Shown in pieces: positions 6,786 to 13,771 of a stretch of 33,496 nucleotides of DNA. The DNA lies in contig NZ_JAYVPL010000016.1 of the NCBI RefSeq assembly GCF_043757465.1, positions 1 through 33,496 on the forward strand. The letters are read 5' to 3'. The position numbers and the translations under genes were made by a program. The notes beneath the pieces are model-generated. The model was not told the DNA's origin, searched no databases, and worked only from the letters and a program-made list of their open reading frames with translations. How positions within the stretch are numbered: position 1 is the stretch's first letter; every line of letters starts with the position of its first letter. Source of the DNA: Armatimonas sp043757465 (GTDB taxonomy: Bacteria; Armatimonadota; Armatimonadia; Armatimonadales; Armatimonadaceae).

Positions 6786-7609
6786 AAATTCAACTTGAGA
6801 CGACTAGTGGAGCCGTGCTTGCTGCCTTGGGTGTGTTCGCTGGAGGGGCGCTTCTGGTGCGGGCACCTAAGCCACTAACCCCGCCTGCCTCAAGCACAAG
6901 CCCTGCCCCTGTGCTACTGTCTCTCCCCAACGCCGCTACGGGCCGTGCGGCGTTCGCGGATGAGTTCGACGGCAGCGCACTGAATACAGGCAAGTGGATT
7001 GACTCGTACCCGGATGGGGTGAGAACACACTCAAACCATGAGCAGCAGTACTACTCCACAAACGGTTACACACTCCGTGAGGGCAAGCTCATCTTGATTG
7101 CCCGTCGTCAAGCGGCGGGCGGGATGCCCTATACATCCGGTATGGTCGCCTCCTACGGTAAGTTCTCGCAAAAGTACGGTCGTTTTGAGATTCGTGCGAA
7201 GTTCCCTAAAGGCAAAGGACTCTGGCCCGCTTTCTGGCTCTTGCCGACAAGCAAGGCTTGGCCACCGGAGATTGATATCCTGGAGATTCTGGGGCACGAT
7301 CCCACCTGTGTCTACTTTACCAACCACTGGCGCGCCAGCTCTGGGAGTGTTCCAAACCAGCAGGGGCGGCTACGTGGCCCGGATTTCTCCAAAGATTTCC
7401 ATACGTTTACCCTGGTCTGGAAGCCCGATGCGCTGATCTGGAGCGTAGATGGGGTGGAGCAGTTTCGCACCGGTGAGCACGTCCCTCAAGAACCGATGTA
7501 TCTTCTGGCGAATCTGGCTGTCGGCGGCGACTGGCCCGGCTTCCCAGATACGAAGACGCCCTTTCCCGCACAAATGGAGATTGATTACATTCGTGCGTGG
7601 CAACTTTGA
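6782..7609 (+). CDS. Secreted GH16 endo-beta-glucanase (laminarinase/lichenase-like)
   Basis: A 275-residue glycoside hydrolase family 16 enzyme. The proposed start is TTG at 6782, overlapping the previous TGA as TTGA, which implies translational coupling. The N-terminus then gives a signal segment (AVLAALGVFAGGALLV, 11-26) and a Pro/Ser linker (about 29-45). The catalytic domain spans about 56-275: FADEFDGSALNTGKW (58-72), YTSGMVASYGKFSQKYGRFE, WPAFWLLP, and the catalytic motif E163-I-D-I-L-E168 (nucleophile Glu163, acid/base Glu168). It ends with YLLANLAVGGDWPG and the beta strand MEIDYIRAWQL. GH16 members cleave beta-1,3/1,4-glucans, agarose, carrageenan and related polymers. The ExDxxE form without the extra Met suits glucanase more than agarase only loosely, so the substrate remains open. 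Confidence 0.93.
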   Translation: MKIQLETTSGAVLAALGVFAGGALLVRAPKPLTPPASSTSPAPVLLSLPNAATGRAAFADEFDGSALNTGKWIDSYPDGVRTHSNHEQQYYSTNGYTLREGKLILIARRQAAGGMPYTSGMVASYGKFSQKYGRFEIRAKFPKGKGLWPAFWLLPTSKAWPPEIDILEILGHDPTCVYFTNHWRASSGSVPNQQGRLRGPDFSKDFHTFTLVWKPDALIWSVDGVEQFRTGEHVPQEPMYLLANLAVGGDWPGFPDTKTPFPAQMEIDYIRAWQL

Positions 7610-7717
7610 AAAAAGAATAGGGAACAATCTGGCATAATTACTGATAAGTATTCGTCATAGAGTATGGAATCATAAGAGGTAACTCTGATCCCTTCTAAGG
7701 AAGATCTAACACACACT

Positions 7718-8227
7718 ATGCTGAAACGACGACATTTTCTCGCGGTTTGTTTGCTGGCTACCTGCGCCGCCGCCGTGCCTGCAATCCTGACACAGAGCGG
7801 AGAGCTCCTGGTAGATGATCAAGGCTGGGCTCTGGCTGCCGTAAATGCGATGGACGGCACGATGGAAGTACTGACCGATGGGGGCTCACATCCCCCCATC
7901 TATGAAATCAATGTCTTACGTCCTGGCAACGGTGTCTATGATCTGCACCTGGAAAAACCGGTGCCCGCCGATGTTCTTGCTGTGAACAAACCGTTTGTCC
8001 TTCGCTTCAAGGCGCGTGCGGGGCGGCCACGGAAGATCCGAACCGCACTGCAAGATGCTCAGGCGGAGTCCTGGGCGCATGAGGTGGCACTCACGAAAGA
8101 CTGGCAGGAGTTTCGGCTTCCTGTTAAGACGGACTCCATCCCGAAATCGCCCGCCGTCATGGCCTTTCAGGTTGGTGGAACCAGTGGCGAGGTTATCATT
8201 ACGGACATTAAGCTAGAGCGCTCGTGA
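7718..8227 (+). CDS. Exported beta-sandwich protein, likely Tat substrate
   Basis: A 169-residue protein with an N-terminus KRRHFLAVCLLATCAAA that resembles a twin-arginine signal (RRxFL), with cleavage near AVPA. The mature part (GGSHPPIYEINVLRPG, then PFVLRFKARAGRPRKI and TKDWQEFRLPV, ending ITDIKLERS) follows the strand order of the preceding exported protein at 6216, so both are probably CBM4/9-like folds. It lies 108 bp after the GH16 gene. No strong Shine-Dalgarno is seen directly before the ATG; AAGGAAGA lies 19-26 nt upstream. A strong terminator follows its stop codon. Confidence 0.75.
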   Translation: MLKRRHFLAVCLLATCAAAVPAILTQSGELLVDDQGWALAAVNAMDGTMEVLTDGGSHPPIYEINVLRPGNGVYDLHLEKPVPADVLAVNKPFVLRFKARAGRPRKIRTALQDAQAESWAHEVALTKDWQEFRLPVKTDSIPKSPAVMAFQVGGTSGEVIITDIKLERS

Positions 8228-8234
8228 CACAATA

Positions 8235-8272
8235 AAAAGGCCGCACGGTTTGAACAACCGTGCGGCTTTTTG
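8235..8272. terminator. Bidirectional rho-independent terminator
   Basis: A perfect 11-bp stem, gccgcacggtt (8240-8250) and aaccgtgcggc (8256-8266), has a 5-nt loop. It is followed by ttttt on the plus strand and preceded by aaaaa, so it can stop the GH16 cluster and the convergent esterase gene. Confidence 0.95.
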
Positions 8273-8275
8273 TTT

Positions 8276-9487
8276 TTATTTCGTGTCTCGCCAGAGCCAG
8301 CGCAGTGCGTCGGGGAGAGTTGCCCGCCCGTGGCGGTCACTGTGGAAGCCATTGCCAAAAACAAACTTGTAGTCATAGCTGCCAAAGGCGAGAGCTTTTG
8401 CCATTTGCTGGTTGGAGAGGGGCCAGTTTCCCGCCTTGTTGTCCAGGTCATTGGCACCGTCTTGCAGGTACACCCGAATCGGCTTAGGCTCGCCTTTCTG
8501 ATCCCAGCCGCGCTTGTCGCGGATAATCGCTGGGTAGGTATTTCCCCCCGCGACGCCCGTCGGTCCGCCCTGTAGGTTTGTGAAGCTTCCCACCCAGCTC
8601 AGGACTTTTGAGAACTGGTCGGGGCGCTCCCAGGCCAGCGTGAAGGCACAGATCCCGCCGCTGGAGATGCCCGCCACCATCCGTCCCGCCGCGTCATCTC
8701 GTAGTTTATAGCTCAGGCTCACTTCTAACAGTATCTCGTCCACGATGAGCTTAGAGAAGCGGTTCGAGACGGTGTCGTACTCCACCGAGCGGTTGTTACC
8801 ATTCCAGCCGTTGGCAGGCGGCTCGTCGCCCTTGTGGCCCGGTGCGATAAAGATCGCGAGGGAGACGGGCAGCTCGCCTTTGTGAATCATATTGTCCAGC
8901 ACGACGGGCACGAAGTCTTTGTAGGAGTGGCCATCCATGAAGAGCATCACGGCTGCGGGCTTGCTGACATCGTACTGCGCGGGTACGTAGACCCACCAGT
9001 TTCGCACCGTCCCTTCGTAGACCTTGCTCTTCCAGGCAGACATCTGTGTCAGCTTGCCCTCGGGGACGCCGGGCTGTTTCTTGCTCTCCGGTGGGTTTGT
9101 GTAGACCTCCAGCTCCCCGCCACCACGCGCCTTGCCACCGACCGCAAGCTTCCAGCGGGTTCCAAAGCCTTCGGGAAGCTCCGCCGTCGCCGCCCAGATC
9201 GTCGAGCCGCTAATTGATTTGAGTGGCAGCGACCACGCGCCATCGTCGCTGACCAGTTTCGGTTCCGGCTCGCCCTCGGCCAGCTCAATTGCGAACGCCA
9301 CTTTGAGCTCGTCGGTCTTGAGCGCCCCCCGCTTGAGGTTCTCGGCTCCGAACCACTTGCGCAGGGGCTCGGCCAGGCTCGCACTTGGTTTTGCGGCGCT
9401 CAGGGCAGTACGGAGAGTATTGATATTCATAGGCGGTTGCGCCGGTGAAGCCAGCGCGATCAAAGGAAGAAAAGGAAGAATTAGCAT
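8276..9487 (-). CDS. Exported esterase of the Fes/CE1-like alpha/beta hydrolase type
   Basis: A 403-residue protein with a short signal peptide (LILPFLPLIALASPA). The ATG at 9487 was chosen because GAGGGG lies just upstream and the signal peptide starts there. An N-terminal beta domain (about 45-130; WSLPLKSISGSTIWAATAEL) resembles the early-set domain that precedes enterochelin-esterase-like catalytic domains. The catalytic domain holds NWWVYVPAQYD, VMLFMDGHSY (180-189) and the nucleophile elbow GISSGG (Ser275). Candidate Asp residues lie in QDGANDLDN (342-350) and His in GFHSDRHG (380-387). Such enzymes hydrolyse siderophore, feruloyl, acetyl-xylan or mycolyl esters. The substrate is not evident. 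The opposed GH16 gene suggests glycan work but shares no operon. Confidence 0.87.
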   Translation of the reverse strand: MLILPFLPLIALASPAQPPMNINTLRTALSAAKPSASLAEPLRKWFGAENLKRGALKTDELKVAFAIELAEGEPEPKLVSDDGAWSLPLKSISGSTIWAATAELPEGFGTRWKLAVGGKARGGGELEVYTNPPESKKQPGVPEGKLTQMSAWKSKVYEGTVRNWWVYVPAQYDVSKPAAVMLFMDGHSYKDFVPVVLDNMIHKGELPVSLAIFIAPGHKGDEPPANGWNGNNRSVEYDTVSNRFSKLIVDEILLEVSLSYKLRDDAAGRMVAGISSGGICAFTLAWERPDQFSKVLSWVGSFTNLQGGPTGVAGGNTYPAIIRDKRGWDQKGEPKPIRVYLQDGANDLDNKAGNWPLSNQQMAKALAFGSYDYKFVFGNGFHSDRHGRATLPDALRWLWRDTK

Positions 9488-9546
9488 GATGCCCCTCAGT
9501 TCGGCACAAGCGTACAGATTCCCTGCGACGGAGGACATGGAAAATC

Positions 9547-10074
9547 CTAGCGGTGTGCTCCTGCGGCACGAAGCAGGCGGGCACACTCGGCATGACCATG
9601 TCTCTCTGCGCTCGTCAGGGCTGTATCGCCGTCGCCATCGCGGTAGTTTGTGCGAGCCCCACGTTTTAGCAGCTCGCGCACCATGCCTGTATGACCGTAC
9701 TGTGCGGCCTTCATCAGAAGCGAGTTGCCGTGGGTGTCAACCACATCAGGGCCGCCTGTTAGAACCGTGCGGAGCCACTCCACACTGCCATTTCGGGCGG
9801 CTTTATGGCACATCTCGTCTCCTGATTCCCAGATCATCGTACCAACGAAGCCAAAGGGTGCGAAGAGAATCAGCCCCAAAGCCAAACCAGCAAGACGCTT
9901 GAAGCAAATCCGTATTACGAGGGCGAGGGGGAGGGCAAATATAGAAAGTAGGTAGATAACCCGGATGAGTGCCAGCGGGACTGTTGCAAACATACCAGCG
10001 GCAAAAGCGATCCCGGCGGCGATGGTAAGCGGCCACAGATAGATATTTCCAGGTTGGGTGTAGGTTGGGCTCAT
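9547..10074 (-). CDS. Membrane-anchored ankyrin-repeat protein
   Basis: A 175-residue protein. Three hydrophobic helices occupy about residues 12-85 (LTIAAGIAFAAGMFATVPLA, YLLSIFALPLALVIRICF and LAGLALGLILFAPFGFVGTM). The C-terminal half carries ankyrin repeats: DEMCHKAARNGSVEWLRTVL, then DTHGNSLLMKAAQYGHTGMV, then DGDTALTSAERHGHAECARL. Ankyrin repeats bind proteins; the partner is unknown. Its ATG overlaps the stop of the upstream CPT-like gene by 4 bp (ATGA), indicating translational coupling. The esterase start lies 59 bp downstream. Confidence 0.85.
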   Translation of the reverse strand: MSPTYTQPGNIYLWPLTIAAGIAFAAGMFATVPLALIRVIYLLSIFALPLALVIRICFKRLAGLALGLILFAPFGFVGTMIWESGDEMCHKAARNGSVEWLRTVLTGGPDVVDTHGNSLLMKAAQYGHTGMVRELLKRGARTNYRDGDGDTALTSAERHGHAECARLLRAAGAHR

Positions 10075-10688
10075 GTTTGGATTGTCGGCGGAAACTTCGA
10101 GTGGCTAAAGCGCCCCGCCGGGTACCCTTTGGGTGGTCGGCAAGACCCATGAATGGGCCTGAGGAGAGTGGGTACTTTCCGTGCCTTCCAGGCAGTGATC
10201 ACGGTGGCTGCGTTTTCCGCCACGGGTTGCGTGGAATCTACCTCTATATCGTATGCGCCGTAGGTGTGGGTAACGGCGGAGTCCTGCCGGGCATCCCCGA
10301 TGGGGCGGTCTCCGCGCTCGCGCTCCCGGCGCTCTAGTTCGTCGAGAGGGCAATGCACCCCGACAAAGAATACCTCAAAGGGTGCGAGCACCTCGAAAAG
10401 CCGCTCCGGGTAGTCGTTGGGGGCCAAAATATGCTCGATCAGCAAGTTGTTGCCCGCCTCCGCGAGCGCGGGGAGCATGCGGTAGAAACCCTCAAAGAGC
10501 GCGGGTCGGAGCGCTTGTCGATCAAACTCGCCGCTTCGAACGCGCTCCCAGGGGACGATTCCTAGCTCGCGGAAGTGGTCTATGCTAAGGTACCAGAACA
10601 GCTCTGGGAGCGCGGCTTGGAGCGCCCGGCAAAGCGTTGATTTCCCAGAACTCGATGCCCCGTTCACCAAAATAATCTTGCCGCTCAT
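10071..10688 (-). CDS. Chloramphenicol phosphotransferase-like P-loop kinase
   Basis: A 205-residue P-loop kinase with MSGKIILVNGASSSGKST (Walker A at 10-18), LSIDHF with a candidate catalytic Asp37, and an acidic/basic lid region (ELERRERERGDRPIGDAR). The order matches the CPT family (Pfam CPT), whose founder phosphorylates chloramphenicol in its producer. Most family members have other, unknown small-molecule substrates, so a resistance role should not be assumed. The C-terminal 35 residues are basic and Pro-rich and extend past the usual fold. Coupled by a 4-bp overlap to the ankyrin gene. Confidence 0.82.
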   Translation of the reverse strand: MSGKIILVNGASSSGKSTLCRALQAALPELFWYLSIDHFRELGIVPWERVRSGEFDRQALRPALFEGFYRMLPALAEAGNNLLIEHILAPNDYPERLFEVLAPFEVFFVGVHCPLDELERRERERGDRPIGDARQDSAVTHTYGAYDIEVDSTQPVAENAATVITAWKARKVPTLLRPIHGSCRPPKGYPAGRFSHSKFPPTIQT

Positions 10689-10762
10689 GACTCTTTCTCG
10701 TCGCTAGGCTCCTTGGAGTTAGCTTGGACAGGAATGAGCCAGGAAAGGAGCATTACGAGAAC

Positions 10763-11008
10763 TTATAGAGGAGCGAGATCGGACTCGGGGCGCTCGAAGT
10801 AGAGGGTGTCGTCGGCGTTTTCCTGGGGATCAACGGAGACCTGGATGCCATAGAGCCGCCGTCCGCCGATACCAATATTTCCACGATCCTCGACGATGAC
10901 TCCTTCCAGCCAGTGCAAGACGCGCTGAAACTTGACACGATCCCCGACTTTGAAGAGGCCTTTTGCCTCGGGACGATGTACTGATTTTGTTTGAGTTAGA
11001 GTGGCCAT
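10763..11008 (-). CDS. Small SH3/KOW-like protein
   Basis: An 81-residue protein with AAGAGGAT about 7 nt before its ATG. After a polar N-terminus, the core FKVGDRVKFQRVLHWLEGVI followed by GGRRLYGIQVSVDP has the strand pattern of a small SH3-like barrel. It ends with an acidic tail. No named family is recognised. It lies 22 bp downstream of the HEPN gene on the same strand, so it could be part of a functional pair, though it lacks any known antitoxin motif. Confidence 0.7.
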   Translation of the reverse strand: MATLTQTKSVHRPEAKGLFKVGDRVKFQRVLHWLEGVIVEDRGNIGIGGRRLYGIQVSVDPQENADDTLYFERPESDLAPL

Positions 11009-11030
11009 AGAATCCTCTTGTACATAAAGT

Positions 11031-11603
11031 TTACCATGGTGTCCTTCCTGTGGCTGTCAGCAGGTGCTGCTTCATCACACCGTCAAAAGTTACTGCCAGA
11101 GCGTTGCAAGAGCTTCGCCATTGCTTGATGGTTGCCAGGTGTACTGTTCCCGTACCTCCCACTTTTGAAAAATCCTGATGGGCAATTGCATTGCGCCAGG
11201 AGTTCATGGTCTCCAGGTAGTTCTTGCGTGCCAGGCTGTGGGAGCTTGCTCGGAGAACCTCTGGCCAGAACGTGATACCAAACCGGCCAAAGTCCGTACC
11301 TATATTTCCTGGGTTTGGGTTGCCTTGATCCAGCTTTCTGCCTCGACGAAGCTCATCAAGGAAGAGGGCTTCAAGTGTTGCATTTCCGATGGCACTGACG
11401 AGAAAGTCGCCACACTCACTGTGGAGATCGCGACAGAAGCCTTGAAATTGGGAAGAGAGCAGTACCACGTAGGCGTGGTTGATCTGCTGGGTGGCAAAGC
11501 GCCTCCCGCGTCCTGTTCCACCGACAGAGGTGTGTGCCGCTTCGATCTCATCAAGAGAGACCTTGCGCCGACTCTGCCAGATTCCTAGGGACGCGGAAGG
11601 CAT
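11031..11603 (-). CDS. HEPN-domain protein, putative RNase
   Basis: A 190-residue helical protein. Its C-terminal half carries WRNAIAHQDF, in which Arg137-Asn-x3-His142 fits the Rx4-6H catalytic motif of HEPN ribonucleases. The middle part (NHAYVVLLSSQFQGFCRDLHS) resembles the N-terminal helices of RiboL-PSP-HEPN-like proteins (family name from memory). HEPN proteins act in toxin-antitoxin and antiviral systems but also include inactive or housekeeping members. It starts 8 bp after the stop of isocitrate dehydrogenase, an odd partner, and precedes the 81-residue gene. A weak AGAAG lies before the ATG. The RNase role is inference from one motif. Confidence 0.7.
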   Translation of the reverse strand: MPSASLGIWQSRRKVSLDEIEAAHTSVGGTGRGRRFATQQINHAYVVLLSSQFQGFCRDLHSECGDFLVSAIGNATLEALFLDELRRGRKLDQGNPNPGNIGTDFGRFGITFWPEVLRASSHSLARKNYLETMNSWRNAIAHQDFSKVGGTGTVHLATIKQWRSSCNALAVTFDGVMKQHLLTATGRTPW

Positions 11604-11611
11604 GGCGACTT

Positions 11612-12766
11612 CTACAGTGCCGCGATGATCGCGTCGGCCATTTCGGCGGTACCGACGGCGGTGGGGTCGTTGCGGTCGGGTTTCATGTCGTAGGTGACAT
11701 GGGTTCCCTCGGCGATGACCTTCTTGATCGCGGCTTCCAGACGGTCGGCGGCAGCGTCCTCTTTCAGGTACTTGAGCATCAAGTAGCCTGAGAGAATCAG
11801 CGCCGTGGGGTTGACTTTGTTCTGATTTTTGTACTTGGGCGCGGAGCCGTGGGTTGCCTCAAAGAGCGCACAGTCTGCCCCGATATTGGCACCCGGCGCG
11901 ACACCCAGGCCACCGACGAGGCCCGCGCCCAGATCGGAGAGAATATCGCCGTAGAGATTGGGCATGACCAGAATGTCGTAGTTTTCGGGCTTCTGCACAA
12001 GCTGCATACACATCGCGTCCACCAACCACTCGTCGTAGACAATCCCAGCGGCTTTTCCGGCGCAATCGGCCATCGTCGGATCAGATTGGGCAGGGAGCGG
12101 CGTGCCGGGCGCGAAGGTGGCTCCGTAGGCGGCGGCGACTTCGCGGGCGATCTTGTAGAACATGCCGTCGGTGTACTTCATGATATTGGCCTTGCAGACC
12201 GCAGTCACTTTTTTCCGGTTGTTCTCGATGGCGTACTCAAACGCGACTTTAATGATCTGCCGCACGCCCGTCACGGAGAAGGGCTTGATGGAGATCGCGG
12301 AGTCAGAGCGGATCTTGCCGCCCGCCATCTTGATGATTAGATTGGCCTCATCGCTGCCCAAGTCATACTCGACTCCGGCGTAGAGATCCTCGGTGTTCTC
12401 GCGGACGATCACAATATCAATGTCGTCGTAGCGGGAGCGGACACCCTCGTAGGTCTTGCAGGGGCGGATACAGGCGTAGAGATCCAGCTCTTTGCGGAGG
12501 GCGACATTCACAGACCGGAATCCCGTGCCAATGGGCGTGGTAATCGGGCCTTTGAGTGCTACTTTATTCTTACGGCACGATGCCAGCACGTTATCGGGAA
12601 GCGGCGTTCCTGCCGTCTCCATGATGTCCACGCCCGCCTCGACCACATCCCAGTTAAACGACGACCCACTGGTCGCCACGGCTGCCTCTAGAACCCGTCG
12701 CGTTGCCTCAACTAGCTCCGGTCCTGTCCCATCTCCACGAATCAGTGTCACATTATGAACTGCCAC
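11612..12766 (-). CDS. icd: Isocitrate dehydrogenase, probably NADP-dependent
   Basis: A 384-residue beta-decarboxylating dehydrogenase of the TCA cycle that converts isocitrate to 2-oxoglutarate and CO2. The start is GTG (12766), with AGGAG about 7 nt upstream. Substrate residues: Ser85, Asn87 and Arg91 (in RSVNVALRKEL), Arg101, Arg122 (VRENTEDLY), Lys192 (KANIMKYTDG), and the metal-binding Asp274 and Asp278 (YGDILSD). In the cofactor loop HGSAPKYKNQNKVNP, Lys311-Tyr312 correspond to E. coli Icd Lys344-Tyr345, which bind the NADP 2'-phosphate. Tyr359 (VTYD) matches Tyr391. The Asp-Ile of NAD enzymes is absent. Homoisocitrate dehydrogenase is a less likely alternative. Confidence 0.9.
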   Translation of the reverse strand: MAVHNVTLIRGDGTGPELVEATRRVLEAAVATSGSSFNWDVVEAGVDIMETAGTPLPDNVLASCRKNKVALKGPITTPIGTGFRSVNVALRKELDLYACIRPCKTYEGVRSRYDDIDIVIVRENTEDLYAGVEYDLGSDEANLIIKMAGGKIRSDSAISIKPFSVTGVRQIIKVAFEYAIENNRKKVTAVCKANIMKYTDGMFYKIAREVAAAYGATFAPGTPLPAQSDPTMADCAGKAAGIVYDEWLVDAMCMQLVQKPENYDILVMPNLYGDILSDLGAGLVGGLGVAPGANIGADCALFEATHGSAPKYKNQNKVNPTALILSGYLMLKYLKEDAAADRLEAAIKKVIAEGTHVTYDMKPDRNDPTAVGTAEMADAIIAAL

Positions 12767-13186
12767 AATTTGCTCCTAAAAAGTTTCGTTGCCCGCGTGT
12801 TGCGAGCCTTCAGGAGGCATTGTACCAAATCAGACGAAGAGTTGGAGGGTAACTCATTCCCCGCCGTGACGAACCAGCTGGCGAAGTTGAGCGGGAGCGA
12901 TGTAGCGGCAATCGGGGTGAGCCAAACAGTCATGTAGCGCGTGGCGGTTTTTTTTTGCAGCACTGACGGCAGGAATGCTGACGGTGGAGTGGGGGATTGT
13001 CCACGGCTACGCCTTTGTCGGGCCACAAGTGCGCCGTAAGCCGGCGGAAAACGAGTTTTTCTACACGGAGAAAAGTCGAACCTATAAAAACCATGCCCGA
13101 AGATAAAACAATTCTTCGGGCGGCATTTGGAGACGAGACATCGCGCTCTCTGTGGATGAGCCGGAGAGACTTCTCACAGCGCTCCG
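12767..13186. other. 420-bp intergenic region with a weak small ORF
   Basis: No confident gene. On the plus strand an ATG at 12975 opens 43 codons to a TAA at 13104-13106 (MLTVEWGIVHGYAF near its start). The frame has GC-rich third positions and is open upstream to 12918 through a hydrophobic WRFFFAALTAG stretch, so it could be a small membrane peptide or a gene remnant. It has no usable Shine-Dalgarno and ends inside the hairpin at 13095-13121. A run of nine T lies at 12948-12956. The stretch nearest 12767 carries the isocitrate dehydrogenase ribosome-binding site and probably its promoter. Confidence 0.3.
13086..13121 (-). terminator. Rho-independent terminator after the barrel gene
   Basis: Read on the minus strand, an 8-bp stem (gcccgaag at 13095-13102 with cttcgggc at 13114-13121) has an 11-nt AT-rich loop and is followed, after AT-GG, by TTTTTA. 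It lies about 66 nt downstream of the outer-membrane barrel stop. The loop is long and the T-tract is offset, so strength may be moderate. Confidence 0.65.
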
Positions 13187-13717
13187 TTAAAACCGAACCC
13201 CGACACGTAGCCCCAGGCCGCTTGGATCGTTGTTCTTAATATGGCCTACGACAGTGTAGTCGGCCTCGACGAAGAGAGAGCCTTGCTGGTAGCCAACTCC
13301 AAACTTACCACCTGGGGAATACCCCGTGGTGTGCGCTGTGCCCTCGGAAACACGCCGTTGATAGAAACCAATACCCACGATTTGGTAGATTCCAGGGCAG
13401 GTGAAGGGCAGAATGTTAGCTTTAAAGCTCAAACCCAGCCCTTGTGTCGCCATCGCTTTTGTCACGGCGGTTGTACCGGTACCTGTCACCGTTTTGCGCC
13501 GGTTGGTGTCCAGATAGACCGAAACTAGACGGGTAAAGGTTCCACCATGAAAACCTGGCCAGTACGTGAAGCTGGTGTTTGAATGGCGGTTGTTGTCTGA
13601 GCCACCAGGGTAGAAAGACCCTGCGCCGACACTAAATCTTTGGGTCGGCTTCATTGTCTGAGCCATTGAGGGGAGAGCGAGTGCGCCAAGAAGCGTAAGT
13701 AGAAAAATGCGTGACAT
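13187..13717 (-). CDS. Outer-membrane beta-barrel protein
   Basis: A 176-residue exported protein. Residues 1-19 are a signal peptide (FLLTLLGALALPSMA-Q). The mature chain alternates polar and hydrophobic residues in strand-like blocks, such as RFSVGAGSFYPGG, GGTFTRLVSVYLDT, GKFGVGYQQGSLFVEADYTV and a last strand GLGLRVGVRF. The terminal Phe preceded by alternating residues is the usual barrel-assembly signal. Length suits an eight-stranded barrel (OmpW/OmpX/OmpA-like size), function unknown. The ATG lies only 12 nt past the pnp terminator hairpin. There is no free Shine-Dalgarno, since the only purine-rich tract, GAGAGGGGG, forms the hairpin arm. Confidence 0.8.
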   Translation of the reverse strand: MSRIFLLTLLGALALPSMAQTMKPTQRFSVGAGSFYPGGSDNNRHSNTSFTYWPGFHGGTFTRLVSVYLDTNRRKTVTGTGTTAVTKAMATQGLGLSFKANILPFTCPGIYQIVGIGFYQRRVSEGTAHTTGYSPGGKFGVGYQQGSLFVEADYTVVGHIKNNDPSGLGLRVGVRF

Positions 13718-13760
13718 GAAAAAATAATACCCCCTCTCGCCGTGTTTAGCGAGAGGGGGC
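13716..13760 (-). terminator. Terminator of pnp, overlapping the next gene's start region
   Basis: A perfect 11-bp stem, ccccctctcgc (13730-13740) with gcgagaggggg (13749-13759), has an 8-nt loop. On the minus strand it is followed by TATTATTTTTTC and then directly by the ATG of the barrel gene. It reads as an intrinsic terminator for pnp. The TATTAT (13724-13729) also resembles a -10 box placed 6 nt before that ATG. Confidence 0.85.
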
Positions 13761-13771
13761 TTTGGGAATGC

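Noticed and set aside
7636..7652. Second sigma-54 site (tggcataattactgat) before the exported protein at 7718
   Set aside because: The -24 element is partial and the -12 GC is replaced by GA; spacing alone is not enough.
10071..10688. CPT-like gene as a chloramphenicol resistance determinant
   Set aside because: The family is mostly of unknown substrate and there is no antibiotic gene context, so only a generic kinase call is supported.
12748..13026. 92-codon minus-strand ORF upstream of icd
   Set aside because: It overlaps the icd ribosome-binding site and start, has no ribosome-binding site of its own and shows no family resemblance.
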